A DNA stretch of 35,869 nt, from NCBI GenBank assembly GCA_903925285.1, contig CAIYET010000186.1, forward strand, positions 1 to 35,869. Reading direction: 5' to 3'. Source of the stretch: Candidatus Hydrogenedentota bacterium (GTDB taxonomy: Bacteria; Hydrogenedentota; Hydrogenedentia; Hydrogenedentales; SLHB01). The position numbers and the translations under genes were made by a program. Under the pieces are notes generated by a model that worked only from the letters and a program-made list of their open reading frames with translations, searched no databases and was not told where the DNA came from. This document shows, in pieces, positions 24,401-30,722 of the stretch (position 1 is its first letter; every line of letters begins with the position of its first letter).

Positions 24401-25798
24401 GGCGAATGCGTAGCCCGCCAAGACCGGTGTCACGGTTCCGCTCCACCCGTACGGCACGCTACCGGTGTAGATGCCGTCCGCACCCGTTTTCACGGTGCCG
24501 GGCAGTCCTTGTAGAACGACATCGGCCAGTGCAGCGCCGAGGTATTCCACATGGCCGCCGATAGTGCGCATCAGTTGCGTCGCGGTATAATTTTGCGTTG
24601 GCTTATCCGCCAGTACGCTTGCAAAGGACCTTGTCGCCGGCGAGAAGGTGAATCCCTCTTTCTGAGGCGCCAGCGCCCCCGACCAATTGTACGGCACTTC
24701 AACGGTGTAGGAACCATCGGATGTGCTCGTGACGTCGCCTAGGGGACCATGGAACGTCACGCCGGCCAGGCCATTGCCGTTCCAGGTCACTTTGCCCGTC
24801 ACGACAAACGTGATCTGCGTCGCCACGAAATCCTGCGACAGTTGATCCACGGCGATGGCCGTGTACTGGCGGGTTAGCGGATCGAACGTGAACCCCGTTT
24901 TCCCGGGAGCCACGGTTCCGGACCATCCATTCGGCGTGTTGGCCGCATAGAAACCAGTCGTGTCCGTAACCGGGCTGCCCAACAGACCGTTCAACACAAC
25001 ATCGTCCAGCCCTGCGCCGTTCCATAAGATCGTACCCGATACCGTGCGCGGCATCGATGGCGGCACAATGGTCCCGGCAATGAACGAGGCCATGACGTCG
25101 TCGTTGCCTGTCGTTCCCAGGTTGTTGACGTACGCCTTGCCCCAATCCGCAGTCGTCCACGTGTCGAACTTCGTGCCGTCCAGGCCGAACTTTGTGCATG
25201 CGTCCAGAAATTCCTGCCGGTTCGTCTTACTGTCCAGGTCCAGATTGTCACCGCCCGCGATCAGCCCGTACGATGCCTGGCTGTACTCGCTGACCAACGC
25301 ATAAGGCCGCTGGAAATCCTCCGGGACGTTCTGGTCCACAGTGATTGACCAGATCGTGAAGTCGCGGCCTTGCGCGCTGCAACCCATGTAGAAAGTGAAA
25401 AGTTCGATGAGTGCCGCGCCTTCATTCGTGAGCCAAAGTTTGTCGCAACAGTCTTGAAAGCCCCGTTTGGCCGCCGCGTACAGCGGGTGGCCGGGTGTGT
25501 CCAGCAGCGCTTGCAGCAATCCCGCTTCGAATACGTCCGGGATGCCATCCAGATCGAGATCCTTGTGTCCGAAGTATGACGCAAGAACGCCCCCTGGCCC
25601 GCGCAAGCCCGAAATGAAGTCAAGGGTCTCGACATTCGGCGAGACGTCTTCCTTCACAGTGCCGTCTGGCGCGTGAGACACGCGTACGCTGGCAAATACC
25701 AGGAAACACGCCGTCAGCGCCATGAGACTCGTTGCATAGGCCCATGTGCGGACAGTGATAAGGCGCGCGCCCCAGCGGACATTCCGCCCGTGTTTCAT
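18440..25798 (-). CDS. Giant secreted protein with 16 beta-sandwich repeats and (GE)19 tail
   Basis: The protein is 2,452 residues long. I chose ATG 25798 because GGAGCAGG lies upstream; an earlier in-frame start at 25852 lacks one. A signal sequence (YATSLMALTACFLVFASVRV) ends near residue 42. It consists of two nearly identical halves, residues of about 48-1205 and 1207-2367. Each half has a domain with a calcium-binding-like DLDLDGIPDVFEAG motif, eight repeats of about 78 residues of the form GTVTxNGxxLxGVTxxGLPG...VPYGWSGTVTPxKxGFTF, an Ig-like segment, and DADGDGLPD followed by a C-terminal domain (LLESADSLNSLLG, VHFDATSLSTFAPYQ). A (Gly-Glu)19 linker leads to PQGC, a hydrophobic stretch (LLLLTATIALMA) and RTARKR. 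It is likely a surface adhesin or structural protein. No enzyme motif was seen. Confidence 0.88.
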   Translation of the reverse strand: MKHGRNVRWGARLITVRTWAYATSLMALTACFLVFASVRVSHAPDGTVKEDVSPNVETLDFISGLRGPGGVLASYFGHKDLDLDGIPDVFEAGLLQALLDTPGHPLYAAAKRGFQDCCDKLWLTNEGAALIELFTFYMGCSAQGRDFTIWSITVDQNVPEDFQRPYALVSEYSQASYGLIAGGDNLDLDSKTNRQEFLDACTKFGLDGTKFDTWTTADWGKAYVNNLGTTGNDDVMASFIAGTIVPPSMPRTVSGTILWNGAGLDDVVLNGLLGSPVTDTTGFYAANTPNGWSGTVAPGKTGFTFDPLTRQYTAIAVDQLSQDFVATQITFVVTGKVTWNGNGLAGVTFHGPLGDVTSTSDGSYTVEVPYNWSGALAPQKEGFTFSPATRSFASVLADKPTQNYTATQLMRTIGGHVEYLGAALADVVLQGLPGTVKTGADGIYTGSVPYGWSGTVTPVLAGYAFAPPSITYTSVTDAQHQQVYLASRAQFAISGVILLNGSPLTGVSMQGLPGSPVTDTQGAYSASVPYQWNGTVTPTKNSFAFEPPSRPYTSVAAGQTNQDYAATQITRTIGGTVKANGIGLPGVTFDGIAGAPATDANGAYAITVPYGWSGTITPVKLGCTFAPGMHSYVNFIVSLSNEDYVATQITFTVAGRVTVGGLGLQGVVMQGFPSPTTTGADGAFSATVPYGWSATVTPQIDGYLFDPASKEYANVTSAPPSQNFTATLSAFSIAGRVTLNGVALDAVTLQGLPGNPTTHSDGTYSATVSYDWSGTVTPHKAGFTFTPVSKDYSHVQVVQTGQDYTATPVMNAVSGTVTWGARKLAGVTLGGFASPVTTNGEGVYTVQVPYGFSGTITPAKNGFTFAPPTRVYDTVSVAQDAQNYAATPTVAPLIATPRDGSKLYVTAGTPNVRLLLSANVPTTVSLVEYSIDSLVVGSASTSPFLVEIDWSPVTVGAHVVDAAVTLAPYPDTLAAHAQFTVVAIAPATMDADGDGLPDAPFALLANDGDRWAHSVNTSEATEKRYIELTRFNPGNSTVPDTIPLIAAIFRPDAPSRAVRVTASRALLSGAQSGLFLLESADSLNSLLGATQAGNMQPEPVHQALVTGGQYVEASILASTDGGATYAEIPNAGVASRPVHFEINGITPELAKNPVVYSHPTDATRNVGGGVAIAAGGGNWSTTTIAGPVFATNSVHFDATSLSTFAPYQKDVAPNAESLDFISGLRGQGGTLAPYYAQKDLDLDGIPDVFEAGLLQALLHVPGHPLYAATKQGFQDCCDKLWLTNEGAALIELFTFYMGSSASGRDFAVWEMAVDQNVPDNFKRPYALISEYSLSSYGLIAGGDNLDLDGKTNRQEFLDACTKFGLDGTQFATWTTADWGKAYVNNLGTTGNDDVMASFIAGTIAPLSLPRTVSGTVLWNGAGLGGVVLNGLLGSPVTNTAGFYTANTPNAWSGTAAPAKQGFTFAPQSRQYTAITVDQLSQDFAATQITFDVTGRVTWNGNGQASVTFHGPMGDVTSTSDGSYSVQVPYNWSGSLTPQKNGFTFSPATKSYTSVTAAQSAQNYSAAQLTCAIGGHVECVGVPLAEVVLQGLPGGTVKTGADGAYTGNVPYGWSGTVTPVLTGYLFNPPSISYTSVTGAQNQQVYAASPAQLSVSGVIRANGAPLTGASMQGLPGSPVTDAQGAYSVSVSYQWSGTVTPVKNGFAFDPPSRPYTSLAASQTNQDYTATPLTRTIGGTVRSNGTGLPGVTFDGIVGAPATDASGTYAITVPYGWSGTITPVKLGYTFDSGMHSYVNFIVSLSTEDYVATQIAFTVTGRATANGSGLQDVVLQGFPSPTATVGDGTFSATVPYGWSATVTPQHDGFLFDPASKNYANVTSSQSSQNFTATLSAFSIEGKVTLNGVALDAVTMLGLPGNPTTRGDGTYTGAVSYDWSGTVTPHKAGFTFTPVSKDYSHMQVAQTGQDYAATQIANAVTGTVTWGTRKLAGVTLRGFASPATTNSEGVYTVQAPYGFSGTITPAKDGFTFNPPTRAYDTVSVAQDAQNYAAAPTVAPLIAAPRDGSKLYVTAGTAKVRLVLSANVPATVSLVEYSIDSQVVGSASTSPFLVEIDWYPVTVGEHVVDAAVTLAPYPNTLAARAQFTVIAIDPAAMDADGDGLPDAPFALLSRDGDRWSHSVNVSKATQKRYVELARFSPGNSTVPDTIPLIAAVFRRDAASRAVRVTASRALLSGDQSGLFLLESADNLNSLLGATEADNMRPEPAHQALVTGGQYVEASVLASTDGGATYAEIPNASVASLPVHFEISGIAPQQVKNPVVYSHPTDATRNANGGVAMAAGVGNWSTTAIAGPVFAPDSVHFDATSLSTFAPYQESGEGEGEGEGEGEGEGEGEGEGEGEGEGEGEGEGEGEGEPQGCIGSSLDSQPPNFPTRAAGDLLLLTATIALMARTARKRLDV
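18575..18688. repeat. Hexanucleotide tract encoding (Gly-Glu)19
   Basis: Nineteen units of TTCGCC or TTCACC on the plus strand read as Gly-Glu dipeptides on the coding strand. GGC and GGT alternate irregularly, whereas every Glu codon is GAA. Such tracts expand and contract by slippage in whole codon pairs. The acidic linker spaces the repeat domains from the C-terminal anchor. Confidence 0.95.
18695..25650. repeat. Direct tandem duplication of about 3.48 kb within the giant gene
   Basis: Matching anchors are offset by 3,480 nt at one end (18700 and 22180) and 3,477 nt at the other (22036 and 25513). The 3-nt change is one Gly codon. In a stretch of about 195 nt aligned by eye (from about 21604 and 25081) there are 13 differences, about 93% identity, so the duplication is fairly recent. 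The frame is kept through the junction FAPYQ-KDVAPNAE. One copy covers about 18695-22170 and the other about 22175-25650. Confidence 0.92.
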
Positions 25799-26156
25799 CG
25801 TACCTGCTCCGCCTGTCGGTCTAAAACTACTCGCGCGCATCCAACGTCCCAAGTCCTCCTTGCGGAATGGGCGTTGAAATCATGCCAAGATAACCAGTAA
25901 TCAATCAATTCACCTTCACTCCAACTATAGCTGCTTTGGTCCAGCAAAGCAAACGGACCCAGCATCGAAACTCCCAAAACGACCGCCGTTCAAGTCGTGA
26001 AATGCCGCATATCCGGGCTTGCGATGTCCCTTTATGTTGCTGTACAGTCACAAGCGAAAGTTTGCGTTTCGGAAATCGGATTGGGGACTTTTGTGCCACG
26101 TTCCTGATTTCGACTAACGTATCGAGCGTTTGACAACCGCGCGGCAGAGGATTGCC
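25799..26156. other. Divergent intergenic region between the giant gene and the deacetylase-like gene
   Basis: This 358-nt gap has lower GC than its flanks and no credible gene. It must contain promoters for two divergent genes. On the minus strand TTGATT and CATGAT are 18 nt apart, which is a possible but weak promoter for the giant gene. AAGGAGG at about 25856-25862 on the minus strand has no start codon in a suitable place. Confidence 0.45.
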
Positions 26157-27491
26157 ATGGGTCAGTTGATTTACATGTTTGCCAGTTACGCCTCGCGCCA
26201 CGCCAACGGTGCGACGTGTCTTGACGGAATGCAGTTGCTCGCGGATACGTTGCACCCGCACGGGGTTCGCATCACGTGGATCGTCGGCGGCGAATCGGCG
26301 CGGATCGCGCGCGAGCCGCTCACGCGATGGCATGAATGCCATGGCGACGATATCGCCGTGCATACGCCGCCTCTCGCCGGGGCGCTCGATGCGAAGCGCT
26401 CACAAATGCTGGCCGAACGCGAGGCGGTATTGAAGGCGCTGCCATGGTCGCGCGCAACGATTGCCGCGAGTGGGCATACGGACCCCGAAATCGCGGCCGT
26501 TCTTGAAGACACGGGCTTCGAGGGGCTTTGGGGCTTTTGCTGGGAGCAGATCGACGTGGACGCGATCTCGGATCGCGGATGTCCGTGGGGCTTCTACTAC
26601 ATGGACCGCGCACAACGCCTGCGTCCCGCGCAAGGTCGTGGCGTCATCGGTATGGAGTGGACGGCCCGCGACCTGCTCAAGAGTTTCCATTCGGGCAATC
26701 CATGCCTCTACTCGACGGATCCGAACGATGTCGGGCGTGGGGGACTTTGCTCCTGGGAGAATATCGCGTATTGGGAACGTATGGCCGACAACTATCTGCG
26801 CAACACGCGCTACAACGACCACGTCTTCCTGCTGCAACATCAGGAAGCGCATGAGATGGAGCGCACGCCGGGCGGGTTCTGCTCGTCTCCGCCCGGGATC
26901 TTCCAGTGCTATACCGAAGAGGACATCCGCGAATCGGCCGTCATGCTCGACCGGTTCGCAGCATACATCGAGGGCCGCGCGTCGATGCTGACCCTGGCAC
27001 AAGCAGCGACGCTGTATCGCGAACGATACGCGCACACGGCGTCGTCATACATGCTGTGGGAAGACGCGCCAACCCCGGCGTACAATCCAGACTACGCATG
27101 GAGCACGCCCATCGGTCCTTGGCCGAAGACGTTCCTTCATTGCGGCCGTGGCGCGCAGATGATGTTCATCGAGGGCAAAGTCGAGCCGGTCTGCATTCGC
27201 AACTACGAGCGGCCCTACGCATACGGAGAGTTCTTCGCGGAACCCACCATTCCGCGCACGCGGCTCGTGCACGACACGCGCCACGGCTGGAGCCGCGACA
27301 TCGAGATCCGCGTCGACAGTCCGCGCGCGATGCCCTATGGGCTGGCGCTCTGGAACGATTATTCACTGTACCAGATCTCCGACGCTCCGGGCCTCGTCGA
27401 GGGCAAGATTCTGCCCCGCGAACTTATGTTTCTGCGATACGACCTCGAACCGGGAGAAAATCTCCTGCGCGTGAAACTGCAAGGAAAGTGA
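26157..27491 (+). CDS. Polysaccharide-deacetylase-like (beta/alpha)7-barrel protein
   Basis: This 444-residue protein starts at ATG 26157 with AGAGG six bases upstream; a longer reading from TTG 26130 adds residues without support. The N-terminal 200 residues have a NodB/GH57-like barrel feel: LLADTLHPHGVRITWIVGGE, IAASGHTDPEIAAVLEDTGF, GLWGFCWEQIDVD and GCPWGFYYMD. The C-terminal part looks like a beta-rich domain (PYGLALWNDYSLYQI, LMFLRYDLEPGENLL). I could not identify the full metal-binding triad of active deacetylases, so the enzymatic call is tentative. No signal peptide is visible, so it appears cytoplasmic. A fragment with an amidohydrolase start follows 4 nt downstream, suggesting that the two once formed an operon for degradation of a substituted sugar or related compound (inference). 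Confidence 0.55.
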   Translation: MGQLIYMFASYASRHANGATCLDGMQLLADTLHPHGVRITWIVGGESARIAREPLTRWHECHGDDIAVHTPPLAGALDAKRSQMLAEREAVLKALPWSRATIAASGHTDPEIAAVLEDTGFEGLWGFCWEQIDVDAISDRGCPWGFYYMDRAQRLRPAQGRGVIGMEWTARDLLKSFHSGNPCLYSTDPNDVGRGGLCSWENIAYWERMADNYLRNTRYNDHVFLLQHQEAHEMERTPGGFCSSPPGIFQCYTEEDIRESAVMLDRFAAYIEGRASMLTLAQAATLYRERYAHTASSYMLWEDAPTPAYNPDYAWSTPIGPWPKTFLHCGRGAQMMFIEGKVEPVCIRNYERPYAYGEFFAEPTIPRTRLVHDTRHGWSRDIEIRVDSPRAMPYGLALWNDYSLYQISDAPGLVEGKILPRELMFLRYDLEPGENLLRVKLQGK

Positions 27492-27495
27492 CGCC

Positions 27496-27657
27496 ATGAT
27501 TATCGATGCACACAAACACGACCTGAAGCGATTCATCGCGAACATGGGTCATACTTCAAGGATTTTGGATTTTGGATTTTGGAGTGTAGAAATCCAAAAT
27601 CCAAAATCCAAAATCCAAAATACGCGATATTCTCCGCGACTGGTCCCGCTCGCATGA
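27496..27657 (+). pseudogene. Truncated amidohydrolase start fused to a heptad hairpin
   Basis: The 53-codon frame begins MIIDAHKHD, the first-strand His-x-His metal motif typical of amidohydrolase/TIM-barrel hydrolase genes, right after the deacetylase-like gene. After about 20 residues it runs into the GGATTTT heptad hairpin (27560-27621), giving RILDFGFWS and IQNPKSKIQN, then stops at TGA 27655-27657. That TGA overlaps the ATG of cheD. The rest of the amidohydrolase is missing, so this looks like a gene cut by repeat insertion or deletion. Translation of the remnant may now feed ribosomes to cheD, which has no clear Shine-Dalgarno of its own. The family assignment rests on nine residues and is moderate. 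Confidence 0.5.
27560..27621. repeat. Heptad inverted repeat (GGATTTT / CCAAAAT type), second locus
   Basis: Three GGATTTT units (27560-27582), an 11-nt loop, then four CCAAAAT-type units (27594-27621) form a near-perfect hairpin of over 20 bp. It is almost the same as the element at 11488-11544 but with a different loop. Confidence 0.92.
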
Positions 27658-28151
27658 TGTACACGGTGGGCATTTCGGAAATGCGGGTCTCGAACAATCG
27701 AGACGACGTCCTCGTGACGTATTCACTGGGTTCCTGCGTGGGGGTGGTCTTGTACGATCCGGTCGCGTGTGTGGGCGGGATGGTTCATTGCATGCTGCCG
27801 TCGTCGGCGATCGACCCGGCCAAGGCCCATGCGACCCCGGGCATGTTTGTGGATACAGGCGTGCCAGCCCTGATTCGGGCGGTCTTGGACATGCGAAACG
27901 CGGACGGCTCGACGGCAGTTGCCAGCCGTCTTATCGCGAAAGTGGCCGGGGCGGCCAGCTTGCTGGACGGGCGAGGAACTTTCAACATAGGCGAGCGGAA
28001 CTACATCGTTCTTCGACAGGTCTTATGGGAAAACCACATCCAGGTCGCGGCGGAAGAAACGGGGGGGACAATAGCCCGGACGCTTTACTTGTATATGAGT
28101 TCGGGAAGGACCATGATTAGGTCGCGTTGCGAAGAAAGGGAATTGGCATGA
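27654..28151 (+). CDS. cheD: Chemoreceptor glutamine deamidase CheD
   Basis: This 165-residue protein has the CheD core: Thr22 and Cys28 in LVTYSLGSCVGVVLYD, and His45 in GGMVHCMLP, which form the Cys-His-Thr catalytic set. FNIGERNYIVLRQVLWE and GGTIARTLYLYMSSG follow. CheD deamidates glutamines of chemoreceptors and often interacts with CheC. Start is ATG 27654 (or ATG 27657 next to it). No Shine-Dalgarno is present, but the upstream remnant frame ends in the overlapping TGA. Its own stop overlaps the ATG of the HDOD gene (ATGA), so the two are coupled. No CheC, CheA or receptor gene is in the window. Confidence 0.93.
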   Translation: MMYTVGISEMRVSNNRDDVLVTYSLGSCVGVVLYDPVACVGGMVHCMLPSSAIDPAKAHATPGMFVDTGVPALIRAVLDMRNADGSTAVASRLIAKVAGAASLLDGRGTFNIGERNYIVLRQVLWENHIQVAAEETGGTIARTLYLYMSSGRTMIRSRCEERELA

Positions 28152-29014
28152 ATACGGCATCGAAACGAGACTCCATTCTGGCCAAGGTGCGGTCGATTCC
28201 GTCGCTGCCGACCGCAGCGACGAAGGTCATCGCGCTGTTGAGAGATCTCGAAGTCGAACTCGACGATCTCCTGCGCGCGATCGAATACGATCCGGGACTG
28301 ACCTCGAATGTGCTGCGGCTTGCGAATTCGGCCTATTTCGCCGGGCCGCGGACCATCGGTTCATTGCGTGAGGCGATCGTGCGCCTCGGGATGAACCGCC
28401 TGTTTCAACTGGTGATCACAACCGCCATTACGCCGTTCGGACGCCAAGAAGTCAAGGGATATGACTTGTCGTCCGGCAAATTGCTCGAACACGCCATGTC
28501 GGTCGCGGTGGGCGCCGAGGAGTTGGCCGCCCAACTGGGCCTCAAGGCGCCGGAAGAGACCTTTACCGCCGGGCTATTGCACGACTTGGGCAAAGTCGTG
28601 TTGGGCACATTCGTGGACGCAGACGCTCCCGCGATCATCGAACTGGCCTACGAACACCACGTTTCGTTCGAACAAGCCGAGGCGCAGGTCTTGGGCATAG
28701 ACCATGCCGAAGCGGGCGCGGTGCTGTTGGAGCAATGGAATCTACCCGTGTCCATCGTCGATGTGGTCCGCTGGCATCACGAGCCTGACCGCTACGAAGG
28801 CGACCAACTGTTGTTTGATTTGGTCCATGCCGCCGACAGTCTGAGCCTTCAGAGCGGCATCGGCGTCGGAATCGACGGCCTCAACTATCATGCTTCGCCG
28901 GAGGTGCTCGCGCGATTGCACATGAATGCGGAAGTGGCCGAGAAGGTGACCTGCAAGATGCTCGTCGGACTTGACAGCCTCCGTGAACTGTTCGGATCGG
29001 GCGCGGCAAAATGA
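28148..29014 (+). CDS. HDOD-domain signalling protein
   Basis: This 288-residue protein is a single HDOD domain. It shows ILAKVRSIPSLPTAATKVIA, the conserved YDPGLTSNVLRLANSAYF stretch, SLREAIVRLGMNRLFQLV, and GLLHDLGKVVLG in place of the full catalytic HD motif set. HDOD proteins are regulatory relatives of HD-GYP phosphodiesterases that affect motility, cell cycle or stress responses and usually lack hydrolase activity. It starts at ATG 28148, overlapping the cheD stop by 4 nt, with AAGGGAA upstream. Pairing with cheD supports a chemotaxis or motility role. The end of the gene is followed by a GAAGCCT-CA-AGGCTTC dyad (29040-29055) that reaches the convergent ytxJ stop. Confidence 0.88.
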   Translation: MNTASKRDSILAKVRSIPSLPTAATKVIALLRDLEVELDDLLRAIEYDPGLTSNVLRLANSAYFAGPRTIGSLREAIVRLGMNRLFQLVITTAITPFGRQEVKGYDLSSGKLLEHAMSVAVGAEELAAQLGLKAPEETFTAGLLHDLGKVVLGTFVDADAPAIIELAYEHHVSFEQAEAQVLGIDHAEAGAVLLEQWNLPVSIVDVVRWHHEPDRYEGDQLLFDLVHAADSLSLQSGIGVGIDGLNYHASPEVLARLHMNAEVAEKVTCKMLVGLDSLRELFGSGAAK

Positions 29015-29045
29015 GAATTGGCGCTTGCGGATTATTACGGAAGCC

Positions 29046-29381
29046 TCAAGGCTTCACCGCCTCTGTGATCGCGTCGCGATTGATGCCGTAATGCGAAGCC
29101 GACCACTGCGCCTTTCCGTTGTTTACGAGAAATAGCTGGGGCGACTTGTGCGGAACGCCCAGCGATTCGGCGATAGCGTTGGACACCGGACGCGACTCGA
29201 TTACCAGGATCTCGTAAGTCGTGGGCGTCTTGGGACCCCCATGCGCGAGATACTCGATAAGCCCTCTCCGTGCGCCGGCTGAAATTGGACACTGCGTACT
29301 GTGCTTGAACACCAAGACTGGACTCTGAGCGGACGCGGCAAGACACGCCTCCCAATCTTCCATTGAGGACATTTTTACCAT
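29046..29381 (-). CDS. ytxJ: YtxJ-family monothiol bacilliredoxin
   Basis: This 111-residue thioredoxin-fold protein has the YtxJ hallmark VLVFKHSTQCPIS with a single active-site Cys followed by Pro-Ile-Ser rather than CxxC, then VIESRPVSNAIAESLGVPHK, SPQLFLVNNGK with the cis-Pro region, and WSASHYGI near the end. Family members reduce bacillithiol mixed disulfides on proteins. Start ATG 29381 is the one with GGAG eight bases upstream and fits the usual length of about 110; longer readings add a basic tail unlike the family. It is transcribed alone. The gene suggests that the host makes bacillithiol or a similar low-molecular-weight thiol (inference). Confidence 0.85.
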   Translation of the reverse strand: MVKMSSMEDWEACLAASAQSPVLVFKHSTQCPISAGARRGLIEYLAHGGPKTPTTYEILVIESRPVSNAIAESLGVPHKSPQLFLVNNGKAQWSASHYGINRDAITEAVKP

Positions 29382-29453
29382 TGCATGTTCTCCTTCCCGA
29401 CACAGCAAAACAACGGAAAGCGGCGATTTATTCCAGAGCGCGCGAATGAAAAG

Positions 29454-29482
29454 TAGACAATCCCGTCTGTTTGTGGTCTTAT
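29454..29482 (+). promoter_or_regulatory. Putative promoter of the RNA methyltransferase gene
   Basis: TAGACA (29454-29459) and TCTTAT (29477-29482) are 17 nt apart and lie 23 nt before ATG 29506. They match consensus at five and four positions. Confidence 0.35.
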
Positions 29483-29505
29483 AGGGACTCATCGAGGATT
29501 TGAAT

Positions 29506-30618
29506 ATGTTCCCTGAGATTGCGATAGACGGCTTGGCCTTGGGCGGCCACGGCGTTGGACGGGTTGATGGACAGGTCTGCTTCGTGGCATACGGCGTGCC
29601 GGGCGACCTGTTGCGCGTGCGGATCGTGCGCCGGACGAAGGCGGTGTTATGGGGCGCGATCGAAGAAATCGTATCGCCGTCACCAGACCGCGTGCCGCCG
29701 GTTTGTCCATACTTCGGACGGTGCGGCGGCTGTTGCTGGCAACATATCGCGTATCCCGTTCAGGAACATTGGAAGCAACGGATCGTCGCCGAGACGTTGC
29801 GGCGGATCGGGGGCGTCGAGACGACCATCGATTGGATATCGGACCCGTCCAAGCAGTTCGGTTACCGCACGCGCGCCCGGTATCACGCCGCAGGCGGCTC
29901 GCTGGGTTTTCTGGCCCCAGGTTCGCATACCGTCTTGGGTATCGAGCATTGTCCGCTGTGCCACGACCGGCTGAACGCCGCGTTTGCGCTCATACGCGAA
30001 CTGCCCCAAAAAGCGGACGTGGAAGTCGTGGCCAATCCCGATGGCGGCGAAGTCCTGGTATGGACCGAGTCGTCGGCAATACGTGCGGCGTTTCCGAAAA
30101 CGGCCTCGTTCATGTTCGATGGCGTGCCCATCGTGAACGGGTGCTTTTCGCAGGCGAGCTTGCACCTGAACCGCCTTCTGACACGCGTCGTAGACGAAAC
30201 CATCGGCGAGGCATCGAGTCTGCTGGACCTCTACTGCGGTAATGGGAATCTGTCGCTTCAGCGCGCGAACACGACCCGTGTGATGGGCATCGATCACGAC
30301 CATCGCGTGATTGAAGCCGTAGGGAAATTGGGGATGGGCATGTACATGGCCGGTGACGAAGCCGCCTTTTGTGAGGCGCTACGGCAGCCGTGGGATGTCG
30401 TCTTGCTGGACCCGCCACGAACGGGCGCGAAGGCGATCATGGCCAGCCTCGGCGAAGCCGCGACATGCGCCATCGTATACGTCTCGTGCGACCCGGCGAC
30501 GCTGGCCCGCGACGTCAAAATGCTCGCCGTCCATGGCTGGAAGCCGGTGCGCGTAACCGCCCTCGACCTCTTTCCGCACACGTACCATGTCGAAACCGTG
30601 TGCCGCCTCGAACGCTGA
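29506..30618 (+). CDS. TrmA/RlmD-family RNA (uracil-5)-methyltransferase
   Basis: This 370-residue protein starts at ATG 29506 with GAGGA seven bases upstream. A TRAM-like N-terminal domain (IAIDGLALGGHGVGRVDGQV) precedes the [4Fe-4S] cysteines Cys67, Cys73 and Cys76 (VCPYFGRCGGCCWQH), with a further Cys in IEHCPLC. The C-terminal SAM domain has LDLYCGNGNLSL (motif I), LLDPPRTGAKA (motif IV), and YVSCDPATLARD with the nucleophile Cys328. The enzyme forms 5-methyluridine in 23S rRNA or tRNA. The iron-sulfur cysteines favour the RlmC/RlmD group over TrmA, but the exact target cannot be decided here. It converges on an hsp20 gene, with a heptad array in between. Confidence 0.88.
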   Translation: MFPEIAIDGLALGGHGVGRVDGQVCFVAYGVPGDLLRVRIVRRTKAVLWGAIEEIVSPSPDRVPPVCPYFGRCGGCCWQHIAYPVQEHWKQRIVAETLRRIGGVETTIDWISDPSKQFGYRTRARYHAAGGSLGFLAPGSHTVLGIEHCPLCHDRLNAAFALIRELPQKADVEVVANPDGGEVLVWTESSAIRAAFPKTASFMFDGVPIVNGCFSQASLHLNRLLTRVVDETIGEASSLLDLYCGNGNLSLQRANTTRVMGIDHDHRVIEAVGKLGMGMYMAGDEAAFCEALRQPWDVVLLDPPRTGAKAIMASLGEAATCAIVYVSCDPATLARDVKMLAVHGWKPVRVTALDLFPHTYHVETVCRLER

Positions 30619-30655
30619 AAGCCGCAAAGGCGCGAAGAATGCACCGTACTCCTAG

Positions 30656-30716
30656 AGCTAGGAGTTAGGAGTCATTCTAACTTCTAACTTCTAACTCCTA
30701 ACTCCTAACTCCTAGC
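30656..30716. repeat. Heptad hairpin (TTCTAAC / TCCTAAC type) between convergent genes
   Basis: Three TTCTAAC units, two TCCTAAC and one TCCTAGC occupy 30675-30716. A shorter left arm AGCTAGGAGTTAGGAGT (30656-30672) is complementary to the last units, giving a hairpin. It lies 38 nt after the RNA methyltransferase stop and 6 nt before the hsp20 stop on the other strand. Confidence 0.9.
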
Positions 30717-30722
30717 GCATGT

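Noticed and set aside
29040-29055. GAAGCCT-CA-AGGCTTC as a bidirectional terminator for HDOD and ytxJ
   Set aside because: No T-run on either strand after the stem; left as an unassigned dyad.
11488-30716. Heptad arrays considered as CRISPR arrays
   Set aside because: Units are 7 nt with no spacers, and no cas genes are near.
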